From contig NZ_NEHW01000012.1 of the NCBI RefSeq assembly GCF_002112505.1, positions 62,001-126,000 of the forward strand: a stretch of 64,000 bases of DNA. The letters are read 5' to 3'. This DNA comes from Pseudomonas sp. R28(2017) (GTDB taxonomy: Bacteria; Pseudomonadota; Gammaproteobacteria; Pseudomonadales; Pseudomonadaceae). The position numbers and the translations under genes are program-made. The stretch's first letter is position 1; every line of letters begins with the position of its first letter. This document shows positions 15,402 to 24,142 of the stretch, piece after piece. The notes below the pieces were generated by a model. It saw only the letters and a list, made by a program, of their open reading frames with translations, was not told where the DNA came from and made no database searches.

Positions 15402-16441
15402 AGCTTCCAGGCTCCTGCCGGCATTTGAGTCAATTGCTCGCCCAGCGCCGCCAGGTCGCGTTCGGCATGGCTCTGGCGCAGGTAGACCGGCAGGTCTGCG
15501 CTGAGCCTGGCGAAGTGGCTGTTGCGGCAGAACGGCGTGGCACCCAGCGCCCGCCCCACATGGCGGATCACCTGTTCGACGGCCTGTTCGACCTGGGCAC
15601 GGGTGCGGCGCACCTCGAAGCTGGCGTCGGCGTCGGGTTGCCGGTCGATCCACGCGGCGCATTCGCGCAGGGCGGCGCGGGCGCCGTACAGGGCGGCATC
15701 CACGGCACCGAGGTGGGCATTGGCATGGGCGTCGGCGCGCGGGTTGCGGCAGTGTGCCCGCAGGTAGTCGGCCAAGGCTTCGGCGGCGCCGTACCAGCAG
15801 GCGGCGATGCCCGCGCCGCCATGCCAGAAACCGGGGCGCGACAGATACTGCCCGGGCTGGCCGATGGCAAGGCCAGGGGTGTTGTCGAACTCCACCTCGA
15901 TGCTCGCCGTGGTGGCCATGCCCACGGCCTGCCAGCGGTCGATGCTCAAACCCTGGTTCGGCTGGGCCAGCTCGATTGCCACCAGTTGCGGTTGGTCGTC
16001 TTCGGCCCAGGCGGTGATCAATGCCCGGTCGATCTGCAATGCACCGGAGCACCAGGCCTTGCGCCCGCTCAGCTGCACCCGGTCGCCATGGCGCGCAACG
16101 ATGCGCGCGCGGGCATCGGGCGGTTCTGCGGCCCAGACGCCCCAGGTGCCTTCACCCACCCGGTGCGCCGCGCCACACTCGGCCAGGATCGCCAGCGCGT
16201 CGGTATGGCCTTCGTAAAGCTTGGCCAGCGCCAGGTCGCAGCCGGCCACCCGTGCCAGGGTCTGCCAGCGACGCAAGGTGTTGCCTTGCCCCGGCAGTGG
16301 CAACAGGTCCAGGTGGTCGGCCTTGAGTGCCTGGATCAGCTGCGGCAGCTGGGTGTCGAGGTTCAGAGGCTGCGGCCGCTCACCAAAGGTGCGCAACAGC
16401 CGGTCGAGATTGTTGAGGTCGAAATCCTGGATGATGCTCAT
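15398..16441 (-). CDS. Acyl-CoA dehydrogenase family protein
   Basis: A 347-residue flavoprotein homologue of the acyl-CoA dehydrogenases. The middle beta-domain region (GTWGVWAAEP, LSGRKAWCSGA, QAVGMATTASIEVEF) and the C-terminal helical domain are recognisable, but it is short for the family (about 380) and divergent at the N-terminus. It may act on a carrier-bound or unusual acyl substrate. ATGA overlaps join it to ligD upstream and to the deacetylase downstream. Catalytic residues could not be assigned with confidence. Confidence 0.75.
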   Translation of the reverse strand: MSIIQDFDLNNLDRLLRTFGERPQPLNLDTQLPQLIQALKADHLDLLPLPGQGNTLRRWQTLARVAGCDLALAKLYEGHTDALAILAECGAAHRVGEGTWGVWAAEPPDARARIVARHGDRVQLSGRKAWCSGALQIDRALITAWAEDDQPQLVAIELAQPNQGLSIDRWQAVGMATTASIEVEFDNTPGLAIGQPGQYLSRPGFWHGGAGIAACWYGAAEALADYLRAHCRNPRADAHANAHLGAVDAALYGARAALRECAAWIDRQPDADASFEVRRTRAQVEQAVEQVIRHVGRALGATPFCRNSHFARLSADLPVYLRQSHAERDLAALGEQLTQMPAGAWKL

Positions 16442-18918
16442 GCCATCCCCATCTGCTTGCGCATGCGTGCGGTGATCGATTGGCGGACCTTGGCCATGCC
16501 GGCCCAGGGGTCGTCGACCTCGGCCAGGCGCTCATGCAGGTTGCCGATATGCCACTGGTTGGCGCCCTTGAGCTGGGTCAGTTCTTCGCGCCAGATCGGC
16601 ACCGACACCGGCAAGCCCTCGCGGGCGCGCAGGGAGTAGGCGCACACCGTGGTGGCGCCTTTGCCGTTGCGCAGGTAGTCGATGAAGATCTTGCCGACCC
16701 GGTTCTTCGGCCCGGACACCGCGCTGAGGCGGTCGGGGAACAACCTGGCCAGGTAATCGACGATGGCGTGGCTGAAGTCCTTGACCTCATCCCAGCCGGC
16801 GCGCCGGGTCAGGGGGACGACCAGGTGCATGCCCTTGCCGCCGCTGGTTTTGAGGAACACCTTCAGGCTCAGCTCGTCGAGCAGGGTGAGGGCCAGTTGG
16901 GTGGCCTCGAGCATGGCTTTCCACGGCAGCGCCGGGTCCGGGTCGAGGTCGAGCACGAAGCGGTCAGGCTTGTCGAAGTCCTTGTCGGTCGCGTTCCAGG
17001 TGTGCAGTTCCAGCATGTTCATCTGCACCGCGCCCAACAGGGTGTCGGGGCGGTTGATGACCATCGCCGCCTGGCCGGCTTCGGCTTTGTCGTAGGTGAG
17101 CACATGGGGGATGTGCAACTGGCCGGCGTTCTTCTGGAAAAACAGCTCGCCAGCCAGGCCGTCCGGCGCCCGCACCAAGGCCACGGGGCGGTCCTTGAGC
17201 TGCGGCAGCAGCCATTGGCTGACTGCGGCGTAGTACTCGGCGACTTGCCGCTTGGTGGCGCCGATGCTGGCATCGATCACCCGGTCGGGGTGGGTCAGGC
17301 GCAGCTCGCCGAGGTCGTCCGCTTGTTCGGCTTGCTTGCGTTTGGGCACAGTCTTGCCGGGCATGGCGCGCTCCAGGTCGATGGCGGTGGCCGGCTTGTC
17401 GTCGCGCAAGCCATGGAATACCGAGTGGCGCACCACGCCGTCGCGGGTCATCTGGGCGTAGGCAACCTCGGCCAGCAACTGCGGCTTGAGCCAGTGCACG
17501 CCACGGGCCTCGGCCCCGGTTGGCGGCTTGGGCAAGGCGGGCTTGGCGATTTCAAGGGGTTTGAGCCGGGCGTGGATGCTGGCCAGCGTGGTGGCGCTGA
17601 AACCGGTGCCGACCTTGCCGGCGTAACGCAAAGCGCCGCTGTCATTGTCGTGCAGGGCCAACAGCAGGGCGCCAAAGCCGTTGCGGCTGCCTTTGGGGTC
17701 GGTGAAACCGACGATCACGAACTCCTGGCGTTGCTTGCACTTGAGCTTCACCCAGTCGGCGCTGCGCCGGCCGACGTAGGGGCTGTCGGCACGTTTGCCG
17801 ATCAAGCCTTCCAGTTCCAGGCGGCAGGCGCTGTCGAGCAGAGACTCGACGGGTTGGTCGAAGTCCTCGGAATAGCGGAGCAGGTCCGTTTCATGGTGCT
17901 CGAGCAGCTGCTGCAAGGCGGCACGGCGTTCTTGCAACGGCAGCTGGCGCAGATCCTGGCCGCCCAGATACGGCAGGTCGAACAGGTAGTAGCGGATCTG
18001 TTCGTCGTGGGCGGTATCAAAGGCGTTCTGCAGGGCCTGGAAGTCGGCCTTGCCGCTCTCATCGTTGACCACCATCTCGCCATCCAGCCACGCCGAATCG
18101 ACGCCCAGCGCACGCAATGCCTGAACCTGGGCGGGCATCTTGGCGCTCCAGTCATGGCCGTTGCGGGTGAACAGGCGAATGTCATCGCCTTCGATGCGCG
18201 CCAGGATGCGGTAGCCATCGAATTTCACTTCGTAGCGCCAGTCACCGCTGGGAGGCGAGTCGACCAGGGTGGCCAGTTGCGGCTGCAGGTGCTCAGGCAG
18301 CGCGGCTTTCCGTGCACGGCGACGGGCAGGCGAACGTTTGGCTGGGGGCGCCTGCCGGGGCGGCAGTGTGCGGTCACTGAGCACGCTGTCGGGCTGGGCC
18401 TCGACGATGCTGTACTCGGCTTCGCTGCGTGCCTCGCCGTCGTGCGACTTGACCAGCATCCATTGCTCTTTCTTGCCGGCCAGGTGGGTGCGGAACAGGT
18501 TCCACACACCGTTGAGTTTTTCGCCCTGCAGACGAAAGCGCAGTTTGCCCTTGGCGTAGGCCTGGCGGGCATCGCCTTCCGGCTCCCAGATTCCCCGGTC
18601 CCAGACGATCACGTCACCGGCACCGTAGTGGCCCTCGGGGATATTCCCCTCGAAGTCGGCATAGTCCAGCGGGTGGTCTTCGACATGAACCGCCAGGCGC
18701 CGCACCTTCGGGTCGAGCGAAGGGCCCTTGGGGATCGCCCAGCTTTTCAGCGTGCCGTCCAGCTCCAGGCGGAAATCGTAGTGCAGGTGGCTGGCGTCGT
18801 GTTTCTGGATGCAGAACTGCAAGGCGTGCGCGCGCTTGCCCCGGCTGCGCTGGCCACTGGGCTCGGGCGTGGCGTTGAAGTCGCGCTTGCGCTCGTACTC
18901 TGCAAGGGGCTTGGCCAT
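16438..18918 (-). CDS. ligD: DNA ligase D (NHEJ multifunctional ligase/polymerase/phosphoesterase)
   Basis: ATP-dependent ligase of bacterial end joining, 826 residues. Domain order is the Pseudomonas one. An N-terminal 3'-phosphoesterase domain (HLHYDFRLELDGTLKSWA near residues 44-61; DHPLDYADFEG) is followed by a basic linker (about 185-205). The ligase domain carries the adenylation motif KFDGYR with Lys232. A C-terminal AEP-type polymerase domain has FVLDLDPDP and TSGGKGMHLVVP. It works with Ku, encoded 3.3 kb away and convergent. It is the first gene of a five-gene overlapping operon whose other members have no known repair role. Confidence 0.97.
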   Translation of the reverse strand: MAKPLAEYERKRDFNATPEPSGQRSRGKRAHALQFCIQKHDASHLHYDFRLELDGTLKSWAIPKGPSLDPKVRRLAVHVEDHPLDYADFEGNIPEGHYGAGDVIVWDRGIWEPEGDARQAYAKGKLRFRLQGEKLNGVWNLFRTHLAGKKEQWMLVKSHDGEARSEAEYSIVEAQPDSVLSDRTLPPRQAPPAKRSPARRRARKAALPEHLQPQLATLVDSPPSGDWRYEVKFDGYRILARIEGDDIRLFTRNGHDWSAKMPAQVQALRALGVDSAWLDGEMVVNDESGKADFQALQNAFDTAHDEQIRYYLFDLPYLGGQDLRQLPLQERRAALQQLLEHHETDLLRYSEDFDQPVESLLDSACRLELEGLIGKRADSPYVGRRSADWVKLKCKQRQEFVIVGFTDPKGSRNGFGALLLALHDNDSGALRYAGKVGTGFSATTLASIHARLKPLEIAKPALPKPPTGAEARGVHWLKPQLLAEVAYAQMTRDGVVRHSVFHGLRDDKPATAIDLERAMPGKTVPKRKQAEQADDLGELRLTHPDRVIDASIGATKRQVAEYYAAVSQWLLPQLKDRPVALVRAPDGLAGELFFQKNAGQLHIPHVLTYDKAEAGQAAMVINRPDTLLGAVQMNMLELHTWNATDKDFDKPDRFVLDLDPDPALPWKAMLEATQLALTLLDELSLKVFLKTSGGKGMHLVVPLTRRAGWDEVKDFSHAIVDYLARLFPDRLSAVSGPKNRVGKIFIDYLRNGKGATTVCAYSLRAREGLPVSVPIWREELTQLKGANQWHIGNLHERLAEVDDPWAGMAKVRQSITARMRKQMGMA

Positions 18919-19045
18919 GGCGGGCTCCGGGGGTTTGCTGTCTGTAAATTGGGAGGCGGCCGCCCGCGCGGTAGTTCAAAAAAACTCTGAATCATCCGCA
19001 GCTTGCCAAGGTCGACCGTGTGTACCGATCTGATGGAGAGCTGCA

Positions 19046-19513
19046 ATGAGCCGGACAGATGACCCCAAGCCCTACACACCGACTGAGATCGACGACACCG
19101 AAGACCGCATGGGCAGTGTCCACGAGCTGGACTTCAGTGACCGGCAAGACGATCGCGAAGGCCGTGCCGGTGATGAGCGGCCGGCCGAGGAGGTTGCCCA
19201 GGAGTTCCCGCCACGCCGCGTTGCCGAAAGCGGCATGACCGGTGGCGAAACCCTGAGCGACAGCCTGCATGAAGACAACGTCACCTACGACGACCTCAGC
19301 CCCGACACGCTGCTGGACGAAACCGGCGCTCGCGACCCGCATGAACCGGGCGGCAGCGGTGGGCCGGCGGACAAAACCTTGCGCCACGTGGATGCCGACG
19401 AAATTGGCGGCGGGATCGGCCTGGATGAGGCCGAGCTGGCGCGTTCCGCACCGCTGGACGGTGAACCGTGGACCGATGATGTCATCGAGGATGACGAGGG
19501 GAAAACACCATGA
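19046..19513 (+). CDS. Acidic hypothetical protein, coupled to metallothionein gene
   Basis: A 155-residue, strongly acidic and probably disordered protein with many Asp/Glu and few hydrophobic residues (TPTEIDDTEDRMGS; DDVIEDDEG). No catalytic motif was recognised. I recall Pseudomonas relatives annotated as 'phosphotransferase system HPr-related', but no HPr active-site signature is visible, so I do not adopt that name. The ATG at 19046 is preceded by GGAGAG. The stop overlaps the metallothionein start as ATGA, implying coupled translation. A role in metal binding or stress is only a guess from that link. Confidence 0.7.
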   Translation: MSRTDDPKPYTPTEIDDTEDRMGSVHELDFSDRQDDREGRAGDERPAEEVAQEFPPRRVAESGMTGGETLSDSLHEDNVTYDDLSPDTLLDETGARDPHEPGGSGGPADKTLRHVDADEIGGGIGLDEAELARSAPLDGEPWTDDVIEDDEGKTP

Positions 19514-19740
19514 GCGAGCAACGTTGTGCCTGCAACCATTGCAGTTGTGCCGTCGATGCCAATGCCGTGCAGCAAGGCGGCAAGGCCTACTGCTGCGAAG
19601 CCTGCGCCAGCGGGCACCGCAATGGTGAGCCATGCCGCATGGCCGACTGCAAGTGTGGCGATACCGTGCAGCCGAAGGAGAGCACTGTAGACAATGCGCT
19701 GGACGAGACCTTCCCGGCCAGCGACCCGATTTCACCTTGA
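19510..19740 (+). CDS. Bacterial metallothionein (BmtA/SmtA family)
   Basis: Small cytoplasmic metal-sequestering protein, 76 residues, with ten Cys at positions 6, 8, 11, 13, 28, 29, 32, 42, 47 and 49. These sit in the pattern CxCxxCxC … CCxxC … C …CxC of the BmtA family, with His10 and His36 as further possible ligands. The family binds Zn, Cd and Cu in clusters. The C-terminal 25 residues (STVDNALDETFPASDPISP) lack Cys and are common in Pseudomonas forms. No metal-responsive operator could be identified upstream of the two-gene unit. Confidence 0.93.
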   Translation: MSEQRCACNHCSCAVDANAVQQGGKAYCCEACASGHRNGEPCRMADCKCGDTVQPKESTVDNALDETFPASDPISP

Positions 19741-19741
19741 G

Positions 19742-20170
19742 TCAGTGCGTTTGCCAGATGCCCTCGTTACGTTCGCAGTCGGCGCGGGCCTGGCCGAGGC
19801 TGGGGGTGTCGTAGTAATAGGTGATCACCCTCGCATCCTTGGGCAGGGCCGGCTTCGATGAGGGCTGGTCGCGCCCGGCCGCCTTGGGGTTGGCCAGTGT
19901 TTCCTGGGTCAGCGGTGCGATGCAGCTGCCCGCGCTGCCATCGGCGCAACGCGGCACCTTGTGTTTTTCGGTGCTGAGCATGTCCTTGCTCTCGTTGCTG
20001 CACGACCAGTTGATCGCTTCGGCAGGCATGTTGCTGAAGCTGTAGCAGGTACGCTGCTCCACCGGTTTCACCGCCTCGCTGGAGGAGCGTGTCATCACTT
20101 CGCAGGCTTCTGCCAAGGCTTCGCCGCTGGCCAGGCTGCCGAGCAACATCATCATTGCGGGAACGCGCAT
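19742..20170 (-). CDS. Secreted hypothetical protein
   Basis: A 142-residue protein with an N-terminal signal peptide (MRVPAMMMLLGSLASGEALA-EA). The mature part has several Cys (EACEVM, RTCYSF, WSCSNE, PRCADG, GSCIAP, ADCERN), suggesting periplasmic disulfides. No family was recognised. The start is well supported by GGGAGGTAATC before ATG. It ends one base after the metallothionein stop (convergent) and follows the ybhN-like gene by 18 bp, so it may be the last gene of that operon. Confidence 0.7.
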   Translation of the reverse strand: MRVPAMMMLLGSLASGEALAEACEVMTRSSSEAVKPVEQRTCYSFSNMPAEAINWSCSNESKDMLSTEKHKVPRCADGSAGSCIAPLTQETLANPKAAGRDQPSSKPALPKDARVITYYYDTPSLGQARADCERNEGIWQTH

Positions 20171-20188
20171 GATTACCTCCCGGGCCTT

Positions 20189-21136
20189 CTAGGCCGGTTT
20201 GTCGCGCTGGCGCATGGCCCGCGCGCGCTTTTCCAGGATCAGGTAAGTGATGACCGCGACCACCAGCGGCACCAGGTAGTACAGCGTCCGGTAGCCCAGT
20301 AGCGCCGCTACCAGCGAACCCTGGCCGAGTTGCCCGTGGAGCAGGGCGAGGAACACCGTTTCGAGCACGCCGAGGCCGGCGGGGATATGGGCGACCACCC
20401 CCGCCACGCAGCTGATCAGCAGGATGCCGAGAATCGACGGGTAGAACGCCTCGCCCGGCAGCAGCCAGAAGATCAGCAAGGCCATCATCGCCCAGTTGCT
20501 TGCACCCAACGCCACCTGGCACAAGGCCAGGCGCAGCGAGGGCAGGGTGACTTCATGCTCACGCCAGCGCCAGGTGCGCTTTTTCGCCAGGCCACAGGCC
20601 AACAGGTAGCCGATGGCGATGGCCAGCAACAGCACACCGATCAGCCGCAGGCCACCGGCGCCGACCGCCCAGTTGTCCGGCAACTTGACCAGGCCCAGGG
20701 CGAACACGCTGCCGGCCAGCAGCATGTAGCCCATCCAGTTGGTCAGCAGGCCCAGGGTGAGGATGCGGGTGATGGTCGGTGTGTCCAGGCCCAGGCGGCT
20801 GTACAGGCGGTAACGCAGGGCCACGCCACCCACCCAGGTGGTGAAGTTGAGGTTGAACGCATAACAGACGAAGGCCACCGGCAGCACCTGCCGGGCGGGC
20901 AGACGGTGGCCGGTGTAGGCGCGGGCCAGCAGGTCGTAGCTGGCGAAGATCAGGTAGCTGCACAGCGCCAGGGCCAGGCCGATGAGCAGCGTGCCCGGCT
21001 TGTAGGCCAGCAACGACTGGCGCACCTCGTTCCAGTCCAGGTTGCGCGCCAGCACGTACAGCAGCACCGGTATGAGGATCAGGAATGCCACGGTGAACAG
21101 GCGCTTGCCCCAGACGTGCCAAGGTTTCTGTGCCAT
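20189..21136 (-). CDS. ybhN: YbhN-like integral membrane protein (LPG synthase TM-region family)
   Basis: A 315-residue polytopic inner-membrane protein of the UPF0104 / lysylphosphatidylglycerol synthetase TM-region family, with about eight hydrophobic segments. The conserved NFTTWVGGVALRYRLYSRLG and AHIPAGLGVLETVFLALL regions are present. No tRNA-dependent aminoacyl transferase domain follows, so it is not a complete MprF. It is linked to clsB by a TGATG junction. In E. coli ybhN also neighbours ybhO (clsB) and ybhP. It is likely a membrane lipid transporter or modifier, not experimentally supported here. Confidence 0.85.
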   Translation of the reverse strand: MAQKPWHVWGKRLFTVAFLILIPVLLYVLARNLDWNEVRQSLLAYKPGTLLIGLALALCSYLIFASYDLLARAYTGHRLPARQVLPVAFVCYAFNLNFTTWVGGVALRYRLYSRLGLDTPTITRILTLGLLTNWMGYMLLAGSVFALGLVKLPDNWAVGAGGLRLIGVLLLAIAIGYLLACGLAKKRTWRWREHEVTLPSLRLALCQVALGASNWAMMALLIFWLLPGEAFYPSILGILLISCVAGVVAHIPAGLGVLETVFLALLHGQLGQGSLVAALLGYRTLYYLVPLVVAVITYLILEKRARAMRQRDKPA

Positions 21137-22338
21137 CAGGTGTTGCCCTCATGTAGATCGCCCTGGGCTTCGACCTCGGGCTGCACCGAGCGCAGGCGCT
21201 GGCGGTGCGCGGGGAACCAGCCGGCAATGCGCGGGAAATGCCGGATGACGTGGAAACACACGAAGATCAGGGGGGCGCGCCACCAGTAGCCGCGGATCAT
21301 CCGCTCCAGCGTTACCGGTTTGCATTGCTCGTCTGCAAGTGCCCGCAGGTGGGCGTACAGCTGCTGGTTGAATGCCGGGTCACGGATGAACAGGTTGGCT
21401 TCCAGGTTGAACGACAGGCTCAAGGGGTCGAGGTTGCTGGAGCCGACCGTGGCCCAGGCGTCGTCGACCAGCGCCACCTTGCCGTGCAGCGGCCGCTGGC
21501 AATACTCGTGGATCCGCACGCCATCGCGCAGCAGGTAGTTGTAGAGCAGCCGTGACAAGGCGCGCACCCAGCGCATGTCGGGCTGGCCCTGGAGAATCAG
21601 GGTGACCTCGACACCACGCCGCGCGGCGTTGCGCAGCTCGCGCAGCAGGCGGTAGCCCGGGAAGAAGTAGGCATTGGCCACGACCACGCGCTGCCGCGCT
21701 GCGCGCAGCGCCTGCAGGTAATAGGTTTCGATGTCGGTACTACGCAGCCGGTTGTCGCGCTCGACCAGCACCGCTGTGCTCTGGCCCGTAGGCTGCGTCA
21801 CGGGGCGCACCTCGCTGGGCGGCTCCAGCACCGGGGCCATCAGCCTGCGGCTGGCGGCATGCACCTGCGCCACCACCGGCCCGGTCACCTCCACGGCGTA
21901 GTCCTGTTTGGCCATGGGGCCGAAATCCCCCAGGTGGTCGGCGCTGTAGTTGATCCCACCGATAAAGGCCCGTGTGCCATCGATGACCACGATCTTGCGG
22001 TGCAGGCGCCGGAACAGGTTGGTGCGCATGCCAGCCAGCCTGGGTTGCGGGTCGAAGGCATGGAAGCTGACCCCGGCATCGGTCAGCGCCGAGACGAAAT
22101 CATCCGTCAGGTCGGCGGTGCCGTAGCCGTCCACTGCCACTTCCACCCGTACGCCACGCCGTGCAGCATCGATCAGCACGCTCTGCAGCTGCTGGCCGAC
22201 CTTGTCGTCGTAGATGATGAAGGTTTCCAGCAGGATCTCTTCCTGTGCCTGGGCCATGGCCTCGAAAACACGGGGGTAATACTGCTCGCCATTGATCAGC
22301 AGTTCGACGTGGTTACCGTCCACCCAGGGCCTGTTCAC
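21136..22338 (-). CDS. clsB: Cardiolipin synthase B (phospholipase D family)
   Basis: A 400-residue phospholipid synthase with two HKD motifs: HRKIVVID followed by GGINYS, and HGKVALVD followed by GSSNLD. ClsB-type enzymes make cardiolipin from phosphatidylglycerol, using phosphatidylethanolamine or other donors. The GTG at 22338 is preferred: it overlaps the upstream stop as GTGA and has GGAG nine bases before it. Part of the overlapping DUF72-ybhP-clsB-ybhN operon. Confidence 0.92.
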   Translation of the reverse strand: MNRPWVDGNHVELLINGEQYYPRVFEAMAQAQEEILLETFIIYDDKVGQQLQSVLIDAARRGVRVEVAVDGYGTADLTDDFVSALTDAGVSFHAFDPQPRLAGMRTNLFRRLHRKIVVIDGTRAFIGGINYSADHLGDFGPMAKQDYAVEVTGPVVAQVHAASRRLMAPVLEPPSEVRPVTQPTGQSTAVLVERDNRLRSTDIETYYLQALRAARQRVVVANAYFFPGYRLLRELRNAARRGVEVTLILQGQPDMRWVRALSRLLYNYLLRDGVRIHEYCQRPLHGKVALVDDAWATVGSSNLDPLSLSFNLEANLFIRDPAFNQQLYAHLRALADEQCKPVTLERMIRGYWWRAPLIFVCFHVIRHFPRIAGWFPAHRQRLRSVQPEVEAQGDLHEGNT

Positions 22339-23120
22339 AGGTCGATCTCCGCAGCCAGTGGGGCATGGTCGGACAGGTGCGACCAAGGGTACATGGACAG
22401 CACCTGGGCCTTGGCCGGCATGGCATTGCGCAGGTAGATGCGGTCCAGGCGCAGCAGCGGCAGGCGGGCCGGGAAGCTGCGTGCCGGGCTGCCGAAGTGT
22501 TCGCCGAAGGCTTCGACCAGGCGCTGGGAGAGCACCGCATCGGCCTTCAGCCGCCAGTCATTGAAGTCACCGGCGATGATCACCGGTGCCTGCGCGGGCA
22601 GGCTGTCGAGCCGCTTGAGCAGCAGCTGAATCTGGCTTTGCCGGTGCGCCTCGCGCAGCCCCAGGTGCACGCAGATGGCGTGCACCTGCTCATGCCCCGG
22701 CACCTCCAGGCGGCAATGCAGCAGGCCGCGCTGTTCGTTGCCGTGGATCGACACGTCGAGGTTCTCGTAGTGTGCGATCGGGAATTTCGACAGCAGGGCG
22801 TTGCCGTGGTCGCCGTGGGGGTAGACGGCGTTACGGCCATAGGCGAACTGCGGCCACATGCTGTCGGCAAGGAATTCGTACTGGGGCGTCTCCGGCCACG
22901 CCGGGTGGCGCACGGCGTGCTGCTGGTGGCTGCCGTGCACCTCCTGGAGGAACACCAGGTCGGCGTTGGTGGCGCGCACCGCTTCGCGCAGTTCCGGCAG
23001 GATGAAGCGCCGGTTGAACAGGGTGAAACCCTTGTGCACGTTGATCGTCAGCACGTTGAGGCGGTGCACCGCCGTGACCTTGTCGATGATGCAGCGTGGC
23101 GCAGGCAGGGTCTTGTTCAT
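22335..23120 (-). CDS. ybhP: Endonuclease/exonuclease/phosphatase family protein (YbhP-like)
   Basis: A 261-residue EEP-fold phosphohydrolase. Metal and catalytic motifs are visible: TINVHKG (N-terminal Asn), FLQEVHG (Glu), HLGLRE, AGDFNDW (Asp/Asn) and SDHAPL (terminal Asp-His). The substrate is unknown; the conserved partnership with clsB and ybhN suggests a phospholipid headgroup or similar diester. ATG at 23120 overlaps the preceding DUF72 stop as ATGA. Confidence 0.87.
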   Translation of the reverse strand: MNKTLPAPRCIIDKVTAVHRLNVLTINVHKGFTLFNRRFILPELREAVRATNADLVFLQEVHGSHQQHAVRHPAWPETPQYEFLADSMWPQFAYGRNAVYPHGDHGNALLSKFPIAHYENLDVSIHGNEQRGLLHCRLEVPGHEQVHAICVHLGLREAHRQSQIQLLLKRLDSLPAQAPVIIAGDFNDWRLKADAVLSQRLVEAFGEHFGSPARSFPARLPLLRLDRIYLRNAMPAKAQVLSMYPWSHLSDHAPLAAEIDL

Positions 23121-24034
23121 AGCTGCACCTGCGGCGTCACGCCCGGTTCGGTGAGCAGGTGGTAATCGAGCTTGAGCTTTTCCAGCAGCCGCCGGGCATC
23201 GTAGGGCGCGTGGACTTTCTGATCGTTGTCGAAGTAGCAGTAGATGTCACGCGAGGCTCGCCGTGGCGGTGCCCCGGCCACGATCAGCTGTGCATCGTCG
23301 GCCTGGCCGCCCTCGGCCCAGGCTTGAATCCGTTGCTTCCATCGGCGCAGGGCCCGCGCCGTGTAGCCGCTGCTGTAGAGCTCGACGTCACCGTGCAGGC
23401 GCATGTAGACGAAATCGGCGGTGACATCCTCCACATACGGCCACTTGCCCGCGCTGTCCGCCACCACCAGGGCCACGCGGTGTTTGCGCAGCAGTTTGAC
23501 GAAGGTTTCGCAGAGGAAGCTCTCGTGGCGGATTTCCACGGCATGGCGCAGCCGCACGTTGCCCTTGATTGCGGTGCCACCGTTATCCTTGAGGCTTTCG
23601 GCGCAGCCCATGGCACAGGCGCGTGCCGCCTTGCGGTCCTTGGGCAGCAACTGGAAGAAGCGGCTGAAACGCGCTTCGTCGAACTTCATGTTCGGTGGAA
23701 ACTGCCACAGGAAGGGCCCCAGCTTGCCGCCCAGCAGCAAGGGGCCGGAGGCAAAGAAATTGGCCATGGGCTCTTCGATGTCCTTGAGCCGGCGCACATG
23801 GGTGATGTAGCGCGGGCCTTTGACCGCGAAAATGAAGTCGTCCGGCGCCTCGTCACGCCAGTTCTGGTAGCGTTCGGGCGTTTGCAGGCTGTAGAACGAG
23901 CCATTGATCTCGATGCTGTTCACCGCCCGCGAGGCAAACGCCAGTTCGCTGTCCTGGCGCAGGCCCTTGGGGTAGAAGTCCTTGCGCCACGGGCCATAGC
24001 GCCATCCGGAAATGCCGATGCGGATATCGCTCAC
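23117..24034 (-). CDS. DUF72 family protein (YecE-like)
   Basis: A 305-residue TIM-barrel protein of the DUF72/YecE family, function unknown. The diagnostic start IRIGISGWRYGPWRKDFYP and the later SIEINGSFYSLQ, FIFAVKGPRYITH and YMRLHGD segments are all present. The GTG at 24034 is chosen because GAGGACT precedes it at a normal distance; an in-frame ATG 36 bp upstream is possible. It is first in a four-gene overlapping operon with phospholipid genes. Confidence 0.88.
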   Translation of the reverse strand: MSDIRIGISGWRYGPWRKDFYPKGLRQDSELAFASRAVNSIEINGSFYSLQTPERYQNWRDEAPDDFIFAVKGPRYITHVRRLKDIEEPMANFFASGPLLLGGKLGPFLWQFPPNMKFDEARFSRFFQLLPKDRKAARACAMGCAESLKDNGGTAIKGNVRLRHAVEIRHESFLCETFVKLLRKHRVALVVADSAGKWPYVEDVTADFVYMRLHGDVELYSSGYTARALRRWKQRIQAWAEGGQADDAQLIVAGAPPRRASRDIYCYFDNDQKVHAPYDARRLLEKLKLDYHLLTEPGVTPQVQL

Positions 24035-24142
24035 GCTGCAGTCCTCATAGCCTGATCCTTTGAACGTCACTCAAGTTGCGACCGGAGCAAGGCTGCGAGG
24101 GTTCAGCGCAGTTGATCGAATGCTGCGCTGCGGCCCTGAGTT

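Noticed and set aside
14646..16052. A 468-codon reading of the LmbE frame extending into the acyl-CoA dehydrogenase gene
   Set aside because: The part before 15401 is Arg/Pro-rich out-of-frame sequence of the dehydrogenase gene. The ATG at 15401 gives a normal-length deacetylase with an ATGA junction.
16480..18990. An 836-codon plus-strand frame opposite ligD
   Set aside because: Shadow of ligD codon usage; no domain, no RBS, and ligD is unambiguous.
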